Part shown: piece by piece, positions 22,737 to 30,141 of the stretch | How the letters are laid out: every line of letters starts with the position of its first letter | Position numbering within the stretch: the stretch's first letter is position 1 | IMG/VR virus record: IMGVR_UViG_3300023210_000146 | Coordinates: 1 to 30,141 of that record | Length of the DNA stretch: 30,141 nt | Direction: 5' to 3' (one strand) | Source of the DNA: a virus | Program-made: the position numbers and the translations under genes | Notes under the pieces: model-generated | What the model was told of the DNA's origin: nothing | The model's database searches: none | The model's input: the letters and a program-made list of their open reading frames with translations, nothing else

Positions 22737-23207
22737 ATGATGAAAAAATGGAATATTAAGAAATTTGGATCAAGTACCTCATATCAGGGTGATTGGGGAA
22801 CAGAACTCCTACCTCACGTCAATGGGATCGAGAATATCGAGTTTTTTGACTATATTAATAGGGAAGAGGGCGTACTTAATGACGGATTGAAAAATAATGT
22901 ATACATAAAGGTCCAAAGTGGTGTTATATATATAGGCAGTGTAGAGACTCATCTGGGTATCAACCTTGGAGGGTATGGCCATAAAATAGAAGAATGTGAA
23001 GCAAATCTTATTAAAATGTCACCGTATACAACGGCTGTTTTTAATATTTCTACCAAAAATAACGAAGATTTGGATTTTCACCTGCTTCTTGGCTACGAGA
23101 TTACTGCTGTAAAAGATAAAGTTTCAGGAGAAATGGCACCTTTGTCCTCTCCTGTTTATAAAGAATTCCTAGTATACTTTACTAGTGAAGGTGTTTTAAT
23201 TTGTTAG
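22737..23207 (+). CDS. Unknown protein between terminase and portal
   Basis: The 156-residue protein starts at the ATG at 22737, five bases after AAGGAG; the ATG directly after it is equally possible. It appears beta-rich (NNVYIKVQSGVIYIGSVE, EFLVYFTSEGVLIC), with an acidic middle. No cysteine pairs, membrane segment or known motif is seen. It lies between two structural genes and is likely co-transcribed; a virion or assembly role is a guess. Confidence 0.65.
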   Translation: MMKKWNIKKFGSSTSYQGDWGTELLPHVNGIENIEFFDYINREEGVLNDGLKNNVYIKVQSGVIYIGSVETHLGINLGGYGHKIEECEANLIKMSPYTTAVFNISTKNNEDLDFHLLLGYEITAVKDKVSGEMAPLSSPVYKEFLVYFTSEGVLIC

Positions 23208-23216
23208 GAGACTATT

Positions 23217-23507
23217 ATGATGGAAGCTGGAGATTTATTAGTTGGTAATTTGGCGATTGCTTCGGTTGTAATCAAGACACTGATCTCTGGATTAAGGCAG
23301 GCTGTGCAGACCTCTCCTTTGGTCACTAGGCTCACGGCTATTGGTCTTGGTATTGGTACCTCATTCATTATGGATGCTGGTATGTACACTTTAGGTGATG
23401 CCCCCACGGCTATTGCTGTTATTTTGAACAAGGTTATTGCTGGTATGTTTATTGGTGTGACTGCTATCGGTGTTAATGAGGCGGCCAAACAGATTGTGAA
23501 GAAATAA
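23217..23507 (+). CDS. Holin-like small membrane protein
   Basis: The 96-residue protein has about two or three hydrophobic segments: roughly residues 8-24, 38-57 (LTAIGLGIGTSFIMDAGMY) and 62-85 (TAIAVILNKVIAGMFIGVTA), and ends in a basic tail (KQIVKK). The VTRLTAIGLGIGT and AGMFIGVTAIGVNEAAK pattern resembles small phage holin-like proteins, which make membrane holes for endolysin release. It lies inside the head operon, away from the amidase, which is unusual. GGAG lies six bases before the ATG; its stop overlaps the portal start (TAATG). A structural or membrane-docking role cannot be excluded. Confidence 0.55.
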   Translation: MMEAGDLLVGNLAIASVVIKTLISGLRQAVQTSPLVTRLTAIGLGIGTSFIMDAGMYTLGDAPTAIAVILNKVIAGMFIGVTAIGVNEAAKQIVKK

Positions 23508-25747
23508 TGTCAGAACAAAACGGAAGAGATCTTGGCAACTCTCCGATAGTTCCTTTTGAAACATATGAAGAGTATGAAGAACTCTCTAATGAGGAATTGT
23601 CTAGTAGATATGCTAATGTCGTAAATGAGTTTGTGACTAAGGCAATGACATACAGTAGAGGCGTACAAACCTCTACTGATTATCTACTTAAAGAAGTCAA
23701 AGATTTAAAATCAGTGGGCGACTACGGTTACTCTAAATCACAGAATAAGAGCAAGGAAATAGCCCTTGCTCGTAAACTTGTTGAACATGATGAGATCTGT
23801 GGTACCGTTCTTGACAGGTTGATATCCTTTTGTGTCACAAAGGGTACAATCGAAAATGTAGAGGATAAAGAGCTACTAGTTCTTTTGAAGTCTTGGTCAG
23901 AGGGTATAGGTAATTTAGAGAGTTCTGGTAGTCCTAAAACTCATGTATATGTTAATAAAGCAGAAGGCATCAATGTTGTATTTGAACAAATCATTGAGCG
24001 ATTGCTTGTTGATGGGGATGCTATTATATCTGAAGCTTGGGCTTCTGATGTAGATCTTGATGAGGGAGAACACGTCCTTCCATATAAAATTAATATACAC
24101 GATACTTTACTAGCAGAAATTGATGAAATATATTTCAAGAAAACTGGACAGGAAAAGATAAGTTTGAATCTGGATTTAGTTACTGAAACTTTTGGTAAAT
24201 CTAACAAGGACAACAAGCTTAAATTATACAGTGAATCCGGCGACCCTTTCACTACTCACTTGAAACTAAGACCTAAAACATTTTCTGTTTGGGGCACATC
24301 TTACTTCAGGAGAGCCTTCCACCCAGTTGCAAACAAGAAGAAAATAGAAGCTCTAGAAACGAATACTATCGAAGGTCTTATTAATAGGCTGACTATTATT
24401 AAGGCGGGTAAGATAGATGGGGAGACAGAAGGTGGGATTGTGGCTCCGCACAGACTTGCTGTTCTAGAGAGAATGATTTCTCAGCCTAAGGTAAACAACT
24501 TTATCTTATGGCCGGGTGATGACATTTCAGTTGAGGATGTTAGTCCCGATTCTAATATCTTAACATACGATAACAAGTATGAATCTGCAAATGAACAACT
24601 ACTCGCCGCTCTTGGGTTCCCAAGGGTATTGATTGATGGTTCGGGTACTTCTACTGAGAACTGGCAGAAGTTCTTGGGTGTTATCGCTGATCTTGATAAG
24701 ATTCGTAATAACTATTTGATTCCTTGGATTAATAATGTTTTCAAGCAGATCGCAGAGAAGAATGGATACAAAAATGAGAAGCCTCGTTTTGTGTTTTCCA
24801 GGATTCGTCTGCATGATCTGAATGACCTTCTGAATGCTGTTAAGGTATTCTATGATAGAGGTCTAATGTCTGAATTGTCTGCTGTTACTAGTGGTGATCT
24901 TGATTATAATATTGAGTACGCCCGTAGGGCTGTAGAGTCCACAGAAGGTATTATAGCTGAGTATGGTGGCCCTGGGTTCCTTCCTTACGCTAAGAATACT
25001 GAAGATGGCAACAACAAAGAGGGTAACGACAGCCCAGAGAAAACAATTGATAAAGAGGATAAAGTTTCTGCCTCTATTCTAGACTCCGAAAGGAAATCTA
25101 TTATAGAAGTGTTTGAGGATTACCTGTTTGTGTTACACGATATGTACTCTAAGAAGATAGTCTCTGCTGTTAAAGCTAAAGACTACGACAGGGTAGACGA
25201 TATCATATTTGTATACTCTACACATATGAAACGTGATATTAAAGAGCAAATGCTTACTTTATTTAAAGATGAGTTGCAGGGTTACAAGATTGATGACTCT
25301 TTACTTGTAGCATCACAAACATGGCTTATTGGTTTTATTGATGGATTCTTTGAAGAGATTGGTAAAGAGGTTTCTCTTGTAATCGCTAACAACAAAGAAG
25401 ATAGAACTCCATTACTGCCTAACTTGGTAGCAGGGATTCTTACTGCAATGAAGACAAAACGATTACGCTTATACAGTTCATCTGTGTATGCGAAGGCCAG
25501 ATCCGCAGGAGAGCTTACAGTAATGAAGGCATCCGGCGGTGACCGTATACAGTGGAAGTCTGCTGAGACTGAGGCCACATGTGAGTACTGTTCTGCAATG
25601 CATAACAAGACTCTTAGTTTAGAAGCTTTCTTTGCGGATTTCCCACCGCATCCCAACTGTGAATGTTGGGGCAAGTCTACAAACGAAGGTATATCTGACG
25701 ATACACCCACTAAAGACACATCCAATTGGGGAAACATTACTAAATAA
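23507..25747 (+). CDS. Portal protein fused to a MuF-like head morphogenesis domain
   Basis: The 746-residue protein has a portal-like N-terminal two-thirds. It includes VDGDAIISEAWAS, FSVWGTSYFRRAFHP and ALGFPRVLIDGSGTSTENWQ, and a long helical stem near GVIADLDKIRNNYLIPWINN. The last 200 residues look like a MuF domain. They are helical, then have WKSAETEATCEYCSAMHN and PPHPNCECWG with Cys692, Cys695, His715, Cys718 and Cys720, the metal-site pattern of that family. Usually the two are separate neighbouring genes; here they are one frame with an acidic linker (NTEDGNNKEGNDSPEKTIDK). It would form the dodecameric DNA gate at one capsid vertex. The TAATG start is coupled to the upstream gene. 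Confidence 0.88.
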   Translation: MSEQNGRDLGNSPIVPFETYEEYEELSNEELSSRYANVVNEFVTKAMTYSRGVQTSTDYLLKEVKDLKSVGDYGYSKSQNKSKEIALARKLVEHDEICGTVLDRLISFCVTKGTIENVEDKELLVLLKSWSEGIGNLESSGSPKTHVYVNKAEGINVVFEQIIERLLVDGDAIISEAWASDVDLDEGEHVLPYKINIHDTLLAEIDEIYFKKTGQEKISLNLDLVTETFGKSNKDNKLKLYSESGDPFTTHLKLRPKTFSVWGTSYFRRAFHPVANKKKIEALETNTIEGLINRLTIIKAGKIDGETEGGIVAPHRLAVLERMISQPKVNNFILWPGDDISVEDVSPDSNILTYDNKYESANEQLLAALGFPRVLIDGSGTSTENWQKFLGVIADLDKIRNNYLIPWINNVFKQIAEKNGYKNEKPRFVFSRIRLHDLNDLLNAVKVFYDRGLMSELSAVTSGDLDYNIEYARRAVESTEGIIAEYGGPGFLPYAKNTEDGNNKEGNDSPEKTIDKEDKVSASILDSERKSIIEVFEDYLFVLHDMYSKKIVSAVKAKDYDRVDDIIFVYSTHMKRDIKEQMLTLFKDELQGYKIDDSLLVASQTWLIGFIDGFFEEIGKEVSLVIANNKEDRTPLLPNLVAGILTAMKTKRLRLYSSSVYAKARSAGELTVMKASGGDRIQWKSAETEATCEYCSAMHNKTLSLEAFFADFPPHPNCECWGKSTNEGISDDTPTKDTSNWGNITK

Positions 25748-25761
25748 CTTTAGGGGTTAAC

Positions 25762-25956
25762 ATGACCGATTTAGATAAGATGCTACAAGTTGGTATCCAA
25801 TTTCTCACTGAATTCGGCCTTCCTACTTTTCTTGTTATCTTTTTGCTAGTTTCTTTCCAGCGTAAGATTGACAAACTAATATGCTTAGTGGACAGGCTCA
25901 CAGGAGTTATAATGCAACTAACAAAAATGAGTAGGAGGGATTTCGATGATGAATGA
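25762..25956 (+). CDS. Small single-pass membrane protein, BhlA/UviB holin-like
   Basis: The 64-residue protein has one membrane segment at about residues 14-31 (GLPTFLVIFLLVSF), then a basic turn and an amphipathic helix (LICLVDRLTGVIMQLTKM). This layout resembles BhlA/UviB-type holin-like peptides, though such short matches are weak. GGGG lies before the ATG. It overlaps the start of the cupin gene by 11 bases, so both are made together and may meet in the membrane. Confidence 0.5.
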   Translation: MTDLDKMLQVGIQFLTEFGLPTFLVIFLLVSFQRKIDKLICLVDRLTGVIMQLTKMSRRDFDDE

Positions 25957-26533
25957 ATGGCACTTAGCAAACCACATCCCTTCTATAATGTTCTCAGGTG
26001 CTATTCTATGGGCGTTTTTGTATTTTGTTAAAAAAATTAAAGCGCAAGACACTGCAATAGAGAAATATTCAGAAGTATTGAACGTTTATATGGAAAGCGA
26101 TAATGTGAAATATACTACTATTGATATGGCTTTTTCTAAAGAGGTTGTCCCTAACGAGATGCCAATAGAACTTAAAGCAATTGCTAGTGACCTCAGCAAG
26201 GGGTACGATTTCCTACACGTAAAATTTAAAAAAGATTATGGTGGTGTTCCAGAACATTATCATAGAAATTCAGATGAGCTTATGTATGTGTTGAAGGGAT
26301 CTTTACAAGTAAAGACAGACTACAGGCACCGTAATATATTTGCACGTTTGATTAGTAACAAATGTGAATCTGAAGTGTCATATATCGCTAAAGGCAAATG
26401 GCACTACATACCAAGACAGTGTAAGCACACGCTTACAATAACTGAAGATACTGAATTAATAGTTGTCGCACGACCCCCATTATTTACAAGGATAGGTAGA
26501 TTATATGAAAAATTCTTCAAAAAACAACAGTAG
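25946..26533 (+). CDS. Membrane-anchored cupin-domain protein
   Basis: The 195-residue protein begins with a membrane anchor (about residues 11-28, IPSIMFSGAILWAFLYFV). A linker follows, then a cupin domain at about 85-178. Cupin motif 1 is PEHYHRNSDELMYVLKG with His104, His106 and Glu111; motif 2 is GKWHYIPRQCKH with His161. All four metal ligands are present, so it could be a metal-dependent enzyme (isomerase, oxygenase) or a small-ligand binding protein. The C-terminus is basic (YEKFFKKQQ). AGGAGG lies seven bases before the first ATG. A cupin between portal and protease genes is unusual and I know of no assigned role. Confidence 0.75.
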   Translation: MMNEWHLANHIPSIMFSGAILWAFLYFVKKIKAQDTAIEKYSEVLNVYMESDNVKYTTIDMAFSKEVVPNEMPIELKAIASDLSKGYDFLHVKFKKDYGGVPEHYHRNSDELMYVLKGSLQVKTDYRHRNIFARLISNKCESEVSYIAKGKWHYIPRQCKHTLTITEDTELIVVARPPLFTRIGRLYEKFFKKQQ

Positions 26534-28283
26534 ACTTAACCCTGTGCTGGACTCTGATAAAGAGGCAATCCTAGATAGTGTTAGGGGTTCTATTATACAT
26601 GTTTTGTCGGAGACTGACAATTTCAGTGATTTAGTATCTACTCCTAATGTGGTTAATTCTATTGCCGATGCTGTGTTCTCGTCTATGTACAAGAACCATG
26701 GCAAGTACTTCCTTAAGAAAAAGGAAGACAACTTCTCTTCTCTAATTGATAACATTATCTTTAATACTGAAAAAGTTATCAAGGTAGCGGAGACTAAGAA
26801 GCAAATCCTCAAGGCATCTGAGATTATCACAGAAGATGGTTATGAAACTATCTCTTTGAATGTTGTGAAAGCATCTGTTTCAGGTAAGTTGACTTCTGAG
26901 GACACTAAAGACTTAGACTTCTTTGAAAGTAAATTTAAGAATGATGTGAGTGATCGTGTCTACGCTGGTTCTGGTATTAATTTATCAAAACTTCCAGCTA
27001 GGAAAGATCTGCTTTATTTGGACTTAATTCTTGTTGCAGAAGGCACTAATAAAAATAAAGACACTATCCCAGCAGAGGAGCTTCAAGCTCGTTACCTTAC
27101 TCTAATAGGTATGCCTCTTGTTGAGGAACATATCACCGATGCTATTCGTGGTGTGTTTTATGAGTCTAGTCTTGTACGAATCAAATCAGGGAAAACACCC
27201 GGCTCTGTTAAAATTGTTAAAAAGGGTGGTAAGCTTGCAGTACGTGCTAAAGCATACGTGTATAAAAATAGATTCCCAAGAGAAGCTTATCAGTTAAAAG
27301 ATAAGCAGGAACAGGGATTACTGAGGTATTCAGTAGAGTTGGGTTTTGGACAGTCAGAATGCTCTGCTTGTCATAAGACCTTTGATCCTGGAAAGCCTTT
27401 CTGTGACCACTTGATGCTTAGGCATACTCCGGGTGATCATAATTTTTCACGTATTGTACGTGATATCTACTTTATTGGCGGTGCCTACACACAAAATCCG
27501 GCAGAAAAGGACGCAATTTCTCTGGAAGTCGTAGATCCTGCTGATGATAAATCGAAAAATAAAAAAATTAGCAGTTCTTGTGTTAATAATATAGACGATA
27601 CTGGCAAGGATATTGTTAATGACTCTTCCTCGGAGGAGTTAGGTTTAAAGAAACAAGCTGAGGGGGATACACTCTCTCAAGATGAAAATGGAGGACAATC
27701 AATGTTCCAATATGAATCAGTCGAAGAGCTTTTAGCTAGTACTGAAGTTAAGGCACTCGTTGATGCTAAAGTCGCAGACATATTAACTGCTCAGGAAGAA
27801 GCTTTCACTGCTACTCTTGATGAGATGGAAACTGTTAACGCCGATGGTGTAAAAGCAAATGAAACTCTCAGTGAAACTGTTGAAGACCTTAGTACTAAAC
27901 TGGATGAAGCCAAAGCTTCCCTCGCTAAGATGGAAAGTGACAAACGAGTTTCCGATGCTATTCTTAGTCTGCAAGTTGCAGGTTACGAATTTGAGTCGGA
28001 TGACGAAATCTCCGCCTTCTCTACCCGTATCAAGAATATGGAAGATGAGGACGCAGAATTTGTTATGGATCTGATGCGCAAGCAGATTACTGCTACCGTT
28101 GAAGACACCGAAGTTGTCGCAGACAGCACAGACGAAAATCACGAGCAAGAAGATGAAAAATCTGATGAGGAAACTCTGAAAGCTTCACAGGATGCCGATA
28201 CTAATGAAGAGTCTGCTGGTAATAGTACGATCAAATCAATTCGTGAGAGTTGGGCTGAACGCATGAAAGACCTTACAGGTTAA
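26505..28283 (+). CDS. Prohead protease fused to scaffold
   Basis: The 592-residue protein appears to be a head-maturation protease with a C-terminal scaffold. Residues about 170-340 carry the protease-like part. LDLILVAEGTNKNKDTIPAEELQ is followed by GMPLVEEHIT, with a candidate catalytic His209. LLRYSVELGF has Ser276. A cysteine/histidine cluster (SACHKTFDPGKPFCDHLM) precedes IYFIGGAYTQNPAEKDA, a block seen in phage prohead proteases. From residue 400 on it is acidic and coiled-coil (about 436-485), as scaffolds are. The catalytic assignment is inference. Its start overlaps the cupin gene by 29 bases. Confidence 0.78.
   Translation: MKNSSKNNSRLNPVLDSDKEAILDSVRGSIIHVLSETDNFSDLVSTPNVVNSIADAVFSSMYKNHGKYFLKKKEDNFSSLIDNIIFNTEKVIKVAETKKQILKASEIITEDGYETISLNVVKASVSGKLTSEDTKDLDFFESKFKNDVSDRVYAGSGINLSKLPARKDLLYLDLILVAEGTNKNKDTIPAEELQARYLTLIGMPLVEEHITDAIRGVFYESSLVRIKSGKTPGSVKIVKKGGKLAVRAKAYVYKNRFPREAYQLKDKQEQGLLRYSVELGFGQSECSACHKTFDPGKPFCDHLMLRHTPGDHNFSRIVRDIYFIGGAYTQNPAEKDAISLEVVDPADDKSKNKKISSSCVNNIDDTGKDIVNDSSSEELGLKKQAEGDTLSQDENGGQSMFQYESVEELLASTEVKALVDAKVADILTAQEEAFTATLDEMETVNADGVKANETLSETVEDLSTKLDEAKASLAKMESDKRVSDAILSLQVAGYEFESDDEISAFSTRIKNMEDEDAEFVMDLMRKQITATVEDTEVVADSTDENHEQEDEKSDEETLKASQDADTNEESAGNSTIKSIRESWAERMKDLTG
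27702..28283 (+). CDS. Nested in-frame scaffold protein (internal start)
   Basis: An ATG at 27702, codon 400 of the protease-scaffold frame, lies exactly seven bases after a GGAGG ribosome site. It would give a separate 193-residue protein (MFQYESVEELLASTEVK...), helical and acidic, with a coiled coil and a basic end (IRESWAERMKDLTG). This is the arrangement of phage lambda C and Nu3, where an internal start makes free scaffold in excess over the protease fusion. The boundary also falls just after a low-complexity linker, where the protease domain ends. Confidence 0.7.
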   Translation: MFQYESVEELLASTEVKALVDAKVADILTAQEEAFTATLDEMETVNADGVKANETLSETVEDLSTKLDEAKASLAKMESDKRVSDAILSLQVAGYEFESDDEISAFSTRIKNMEDEDAEFVMDLMRKQITATVEDTEVVADSTDENHEQEDEKSDEETLKASQDADTNEESAGNSTIKSIRESWAERMKDLTG

Positions 28284-28306
28284 CAATAGATGATTGGAGA
28301 AATCAA

Positions 28307-28837
28307 ATGAATAAAGCAAGTGTACTTCGTGCTCCCAGTTGGGCACATCAGGGTGAATTTATCGCCTCTGGTACTATCTTTATGTTCCAAGCTTGCATCG
28401 AGGATACCCACGATGTAACTAGTGCTGAAGGTATGACCTACGTACAGAACGTCCATAAGTTGAAGGCTATGTCAACTGCTGGTCAAGCCGCTGATTCCAC
28501 TGGAATCGTTTACTTGACCTACAAGTGGCCCACCGAAGACGATTATCTTGGCCTGAATGGCCTTTCCGCAGAGTACATGGTTAAGGGTGAGGGTGTTATC
28601 GGTCTGAAAATGATCGCTGGTGTCCGAGTTCAGGACTATGTAGGTACTGACTATACTAACGCCGCTGGTGTTAAGATGGGTAGTTTGGCTCCTGGTATTA
28701 CGTGGTCCTCCGTGACCGCTGGTACTCAGTTGTACTTTACTGACATTGGCCAGTTGACAACCGCAACCACCAACTCTATCGTAAGAGCACAGTTCATTGA
28801 AGAAAAATTGAACTGGGTTACCTACGAGATTGTTTAA
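28307..28837 (+). CDS. Putative head decoration protein
   Basis: The 176-residue protein lies between the scaffold and the major capsid protein, the usual place of a decoration (cement) protein. It appears beta-rich with many Gly, Thr, Val and Tyr (GIVYLTYKWPTEDDY, GLKMIAGVRVQDYVG, GTQLYFTDIGQLTT). No specific decoration family signature was recognised. GGAG lies seven bases before the ATG. Its codon use is less AT-rich than that of the early genes, as in the capsid gene, which suggests high expression. Confidence 0.6.
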   Translation: MNKASVLRAPSWAHQGEFIASGTIFMFQACIEDTHDVTSAEGMTYVQNVHKLKAMSTAGQAADSTGIVYLTYKWPTEDDYLGLNGLSAEYMVKGEGVIGLKMIAGVRVQDYVGTDYTNAAGVKMGSLAPGITWSSVTAGTQLYFTDIGQLTTATTNSIVRAQFIEEKLNWVTYEIV

Positions 28838-28852
28838 TTAAGGAGGCTTATA

Positions 28853-29821
28853 ATGGCTGATAAACTTATTTCCCGTGATCTCCTTAAGACTTTAAATTTT
28901 GGCGATAGTGACCAAGATTTACTGGAGATGATGAAGTCGATTGACTGGAGAAATCCTGGATCTCAGGAAGACCGTTACATGTTTGCTAAGGAGATCATCC
29001 GGCAGGCAGAAGATCTGGTCACTCTCGTTGACCCCACCCCCTTGATGCTGGAGCAGAAGACTTATGCTCCTAATGTTACTAACATTAAGTTCAAGGACTT
29101 GGTTGGCTTTGAGGCCCATGCAGTTACTGCTGGTGGTCATAAAGAAGCTATCCGTATCGACAACGAAATCGTGTCGATGCCCATTCCTCGTCGGTATGAC
29201 CATGTGACCATTGAGATGCTCAAAGAGGATCTTGAACTTGGTACTTATGGTGATCTGTCTGATATCCGTGAGGGTATTGCTGACGCATTGCTTCGCAAGA
29301 AGATTAATGCCGTGTGGACAGCATGTAATGATGCTATCACAATGACAGATGTTACTGGCGGTAGTGGTAATGGAAACTTGATCCGGTTGTCCGGTGGTTC
29401 CCTCACTGAGGAAGCTGTGGATTACGCTATTGATAAGATGGACGCTGAAGGTGGCGGAGTTTACTCCATCATCGGCCATCCTACCAAGGTTAACCCGATC
29501 TCTAAGTTCACCAACTTCCAGGCTGTTATGCCAGAGAAGGTTAAATACGACTTGTGGCGTACTGGGTACATTGGCTTGTATCGTGGTGCTAACATCGTTA
29601 AGCTTCCTGCTGTGCCTGATAAGAAGTACGGTTTGGCTCCTACTGATGAAAACTCTGTTTTCGTTATGGGTGGCGGCTTGGGTGAGATCGCTCAGATTCG
29701 TGGCTTGACTGCGGATACGTGGGATCGTCCTGAGAATGATGTGCAGTTCATCTCTGCACAGCATAAATACGTTGTGCTGACTTGGCAACCGAAGGGTGCC
29801 TTCAGGCTCCGTCTGTACTAA
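28853..29821 (+). CDS. Major capsid protein (HK97-like fold)
   Basis: The 322-residue protein follows the scaffold and putative decoration genes and fits an HK97-type capsid protein. It has an N-terminal helical arm (SDQDLLEMMKSIDWRN), an E-loop-like region (FEAHAVTAGGHKEAIRIDNEIVSMPIPRR), a spine-helix part (LSDIREGIADALLRKKINAVW) and a P- and A-domain-like C-terminal half (GGGVYSIIGHPTKVNP, YRGANIVKLPAVPD, HKYVVLTWQPKGAFRLRLY). A strong AAGGAGG lies six bases before the ATG. Codon use is clearly more GC-rich than in its neighbours upstream, as expected of a very abundant protein. It is followed by a good terminator. Confidence 0.85.
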   Translation: MADKLISRDLLKTLNFGDSDQDLLEMMKSIDWRNPGSQEDRYMFAKEIIRQAEDLVTLVDPTPLMLEQKTYAPNVTNIKFKDLVGFEAHAVTAGGHKEAIRIDNEIVSMPIPRRYDHVTIEMLKEDLELGTYGDLSDIREGIADALLRKKINAVWTACNDAITMTDVTGGSGNGNLIRLSGGSLTEEAVDYAIDKMDAEGGGVYSIIGHPTKVNPISKFTNFQAVMPEKVKYDLWRTGYIGLYRGANIVKLPAVPDKKYGLAPTDENSVFVMGGGLGEIAQIRGLTADTWDRPENDVQFISAQHKYVVLTWQPKGAFRLRLY

Positions 29822-29831
29822 GATAAATAAT

Positions 29832-29859
29832 GAGGGGGTGGGCAACTGCCCCCTCTTTA
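29832..29859 (+). terminator. Rho-independent terminator after the capsid gene
   Basis: GAGGGGG (29832-29838) pairs with CCCCCTC (29849-29855) around the loop TGGGCAACTG and is followed by TTTAA. A longer alternative with GGGC/GCCC is possible. It lies 10 bases after the capsid stop and before the ribosome site of the next gene, so it likely sets a high capsid-to-downstream ratio by partial termination. Confidence 0.75.
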
Positions 29860-29880
29860 AAAAGGATTAAGGAGAAAATA

Positions 29881-30141
29881 ATGAGTAGAAGTACTATGGT
29901 GAATAACCCTAACTCGGTTATTTTGGTAGACAACATCTCTAACGGTGCGGTCTGTTTGACTAGAGAAAATAACAAAGACTTAATTTTAGAGCCAGGGGCT
30001 ACTGGCCAGATCTCTTGGGCCGAATATGTTAAGTTTAAGAGCATTCCTTATTTTGGCAGACACATTGATTTAAATGATTCTGTTATTATCAGTAATGGTA
30101 AAGTTATGATTAGAAACGTTCAGACAGACTTGAACGATGAC
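29881..30141 (+). CDS. Unknown protein downstream of the capsid gene, partial
   Basis: The frame starts at the ATG at 29881, which follows AAGGAG, and runs through the right edge; 87 residues are visible. It appears beta-rich (SVILVDNISNGAVCLTRENN, LILEPGATGQISW, SVIISNGKVMIRNV). No family is recognised. The position after the capsid gene suggests a head or head-tail connector protein. Confidence 0.65.
   Translation, partial: MSRSTMVNNPNSVILVDNISNGAVCLTRENNKDLILEPGATGQISWAEYVKFKSIPYFGRHIDLNDSVIISNGKVMIRNVQTDLNDD

Noticed and set aside
28919-29845. Long minus-strand open frame (about 308 residues) opposite the capsid gene
   Set aside because: It mirrors the capsid gene, whose GC-rich codon use removes stops on the other strand. 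Its start would lie in the terminator hairpin without a ribosome site, and the translation has no fold-like pattern.
1-30141. CRISPR arrays, tRNA genes, insertion sequences
   Set aside because: No regularly spaced repeats, cloverleaf-like genes or transposase frames were recognised on either strand by eye; a tRNAscan run on the window would settle the tRNA question.

Overview
The window is part of the genome of a tailed double-stranded DNA bacteriophage (Caudoviricetes), AT-rich and almost fully coding. Terminase, portal, prohead protease/scaffold and an HK97-type capsid protein give the order of a phage head module. A phage DNA polymerase I, SSB and nucleotide-metabolism genes give a replication module. 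No 16S/23S, tRNA, CRISPR array or insertion sequence was seen. The host cannot be named. A T7-lysozyme-type amidase and several sequences that match -24/-12 (sigma-54, RpoN) promoters favour a Gram-negative host that has rpoN; this is inference.

Layout: (1) 1-7121, all on the minus strand: a zinc-ribbon protein cut by the left edge, a peptidoglycan amidase (endolysin), a small basic protein, a GT9-like glycosyltransferase with its own promoter-like site, a 1450-residue modular tail fibre, a BppU-like protein and a small protein. (2) 7122-7448: a divergent non-coding control region with two -24/-12-like sites, a sigma-70-like site, a G-tract pair and a 32-nt polypyrimidine tract. (3) 7449-13070, plus strand: a tightly overlapping operon of a methyltransferase-like protein, two GT-A-like glycosyltransferases, a 5'(3')-deoxyribonucleotidase, an HU/IHF-like protein, thymidine kinase, unknown small proteins and an HNH endonuclease. 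(4) 13075-18879: a tyrosine recombinase behind another -24/-12-like site, SSB, a GT-B-like protein, family A DNA polymerase, three small unknown proteins and a dNMP kinase. (5) 18888-30141: a sigma-factor-like protein, a possible small terminase, large terminase, two unknown proteins, a holin-like membrane protein, a portal-MuF fusion, a small membrane protein, a membrane-anchored cupin, a protease-scaffold with a nested scaffold start, a putative decoration protein, the major capsid protein, a terminator, and a gene cut by the right edge.

How it fits together: nucleotide genes (deoxyribonucleotidase, thymidine kinase, dNMP kinase) feed the phage polymerase. Four glycosyltransferase-like genes and a methyltransferase-like gene suggest glycosylation of phage DNA, virion or host surface. 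Late genes run from terminase to capsid and are preceded by a sigma-like gene. The most distinctive signals are the repeated -24/-12 promoter-like elements (two share 23 of 26 bases), placed about 25 nt upstream of the recombinase and GT9 reading frames, together with a phage HU/IHF-like gene. Also notable are a cupin tethered to the membrane inside the head operon and an internal ribosome-binding site that would make a separate scaffold.
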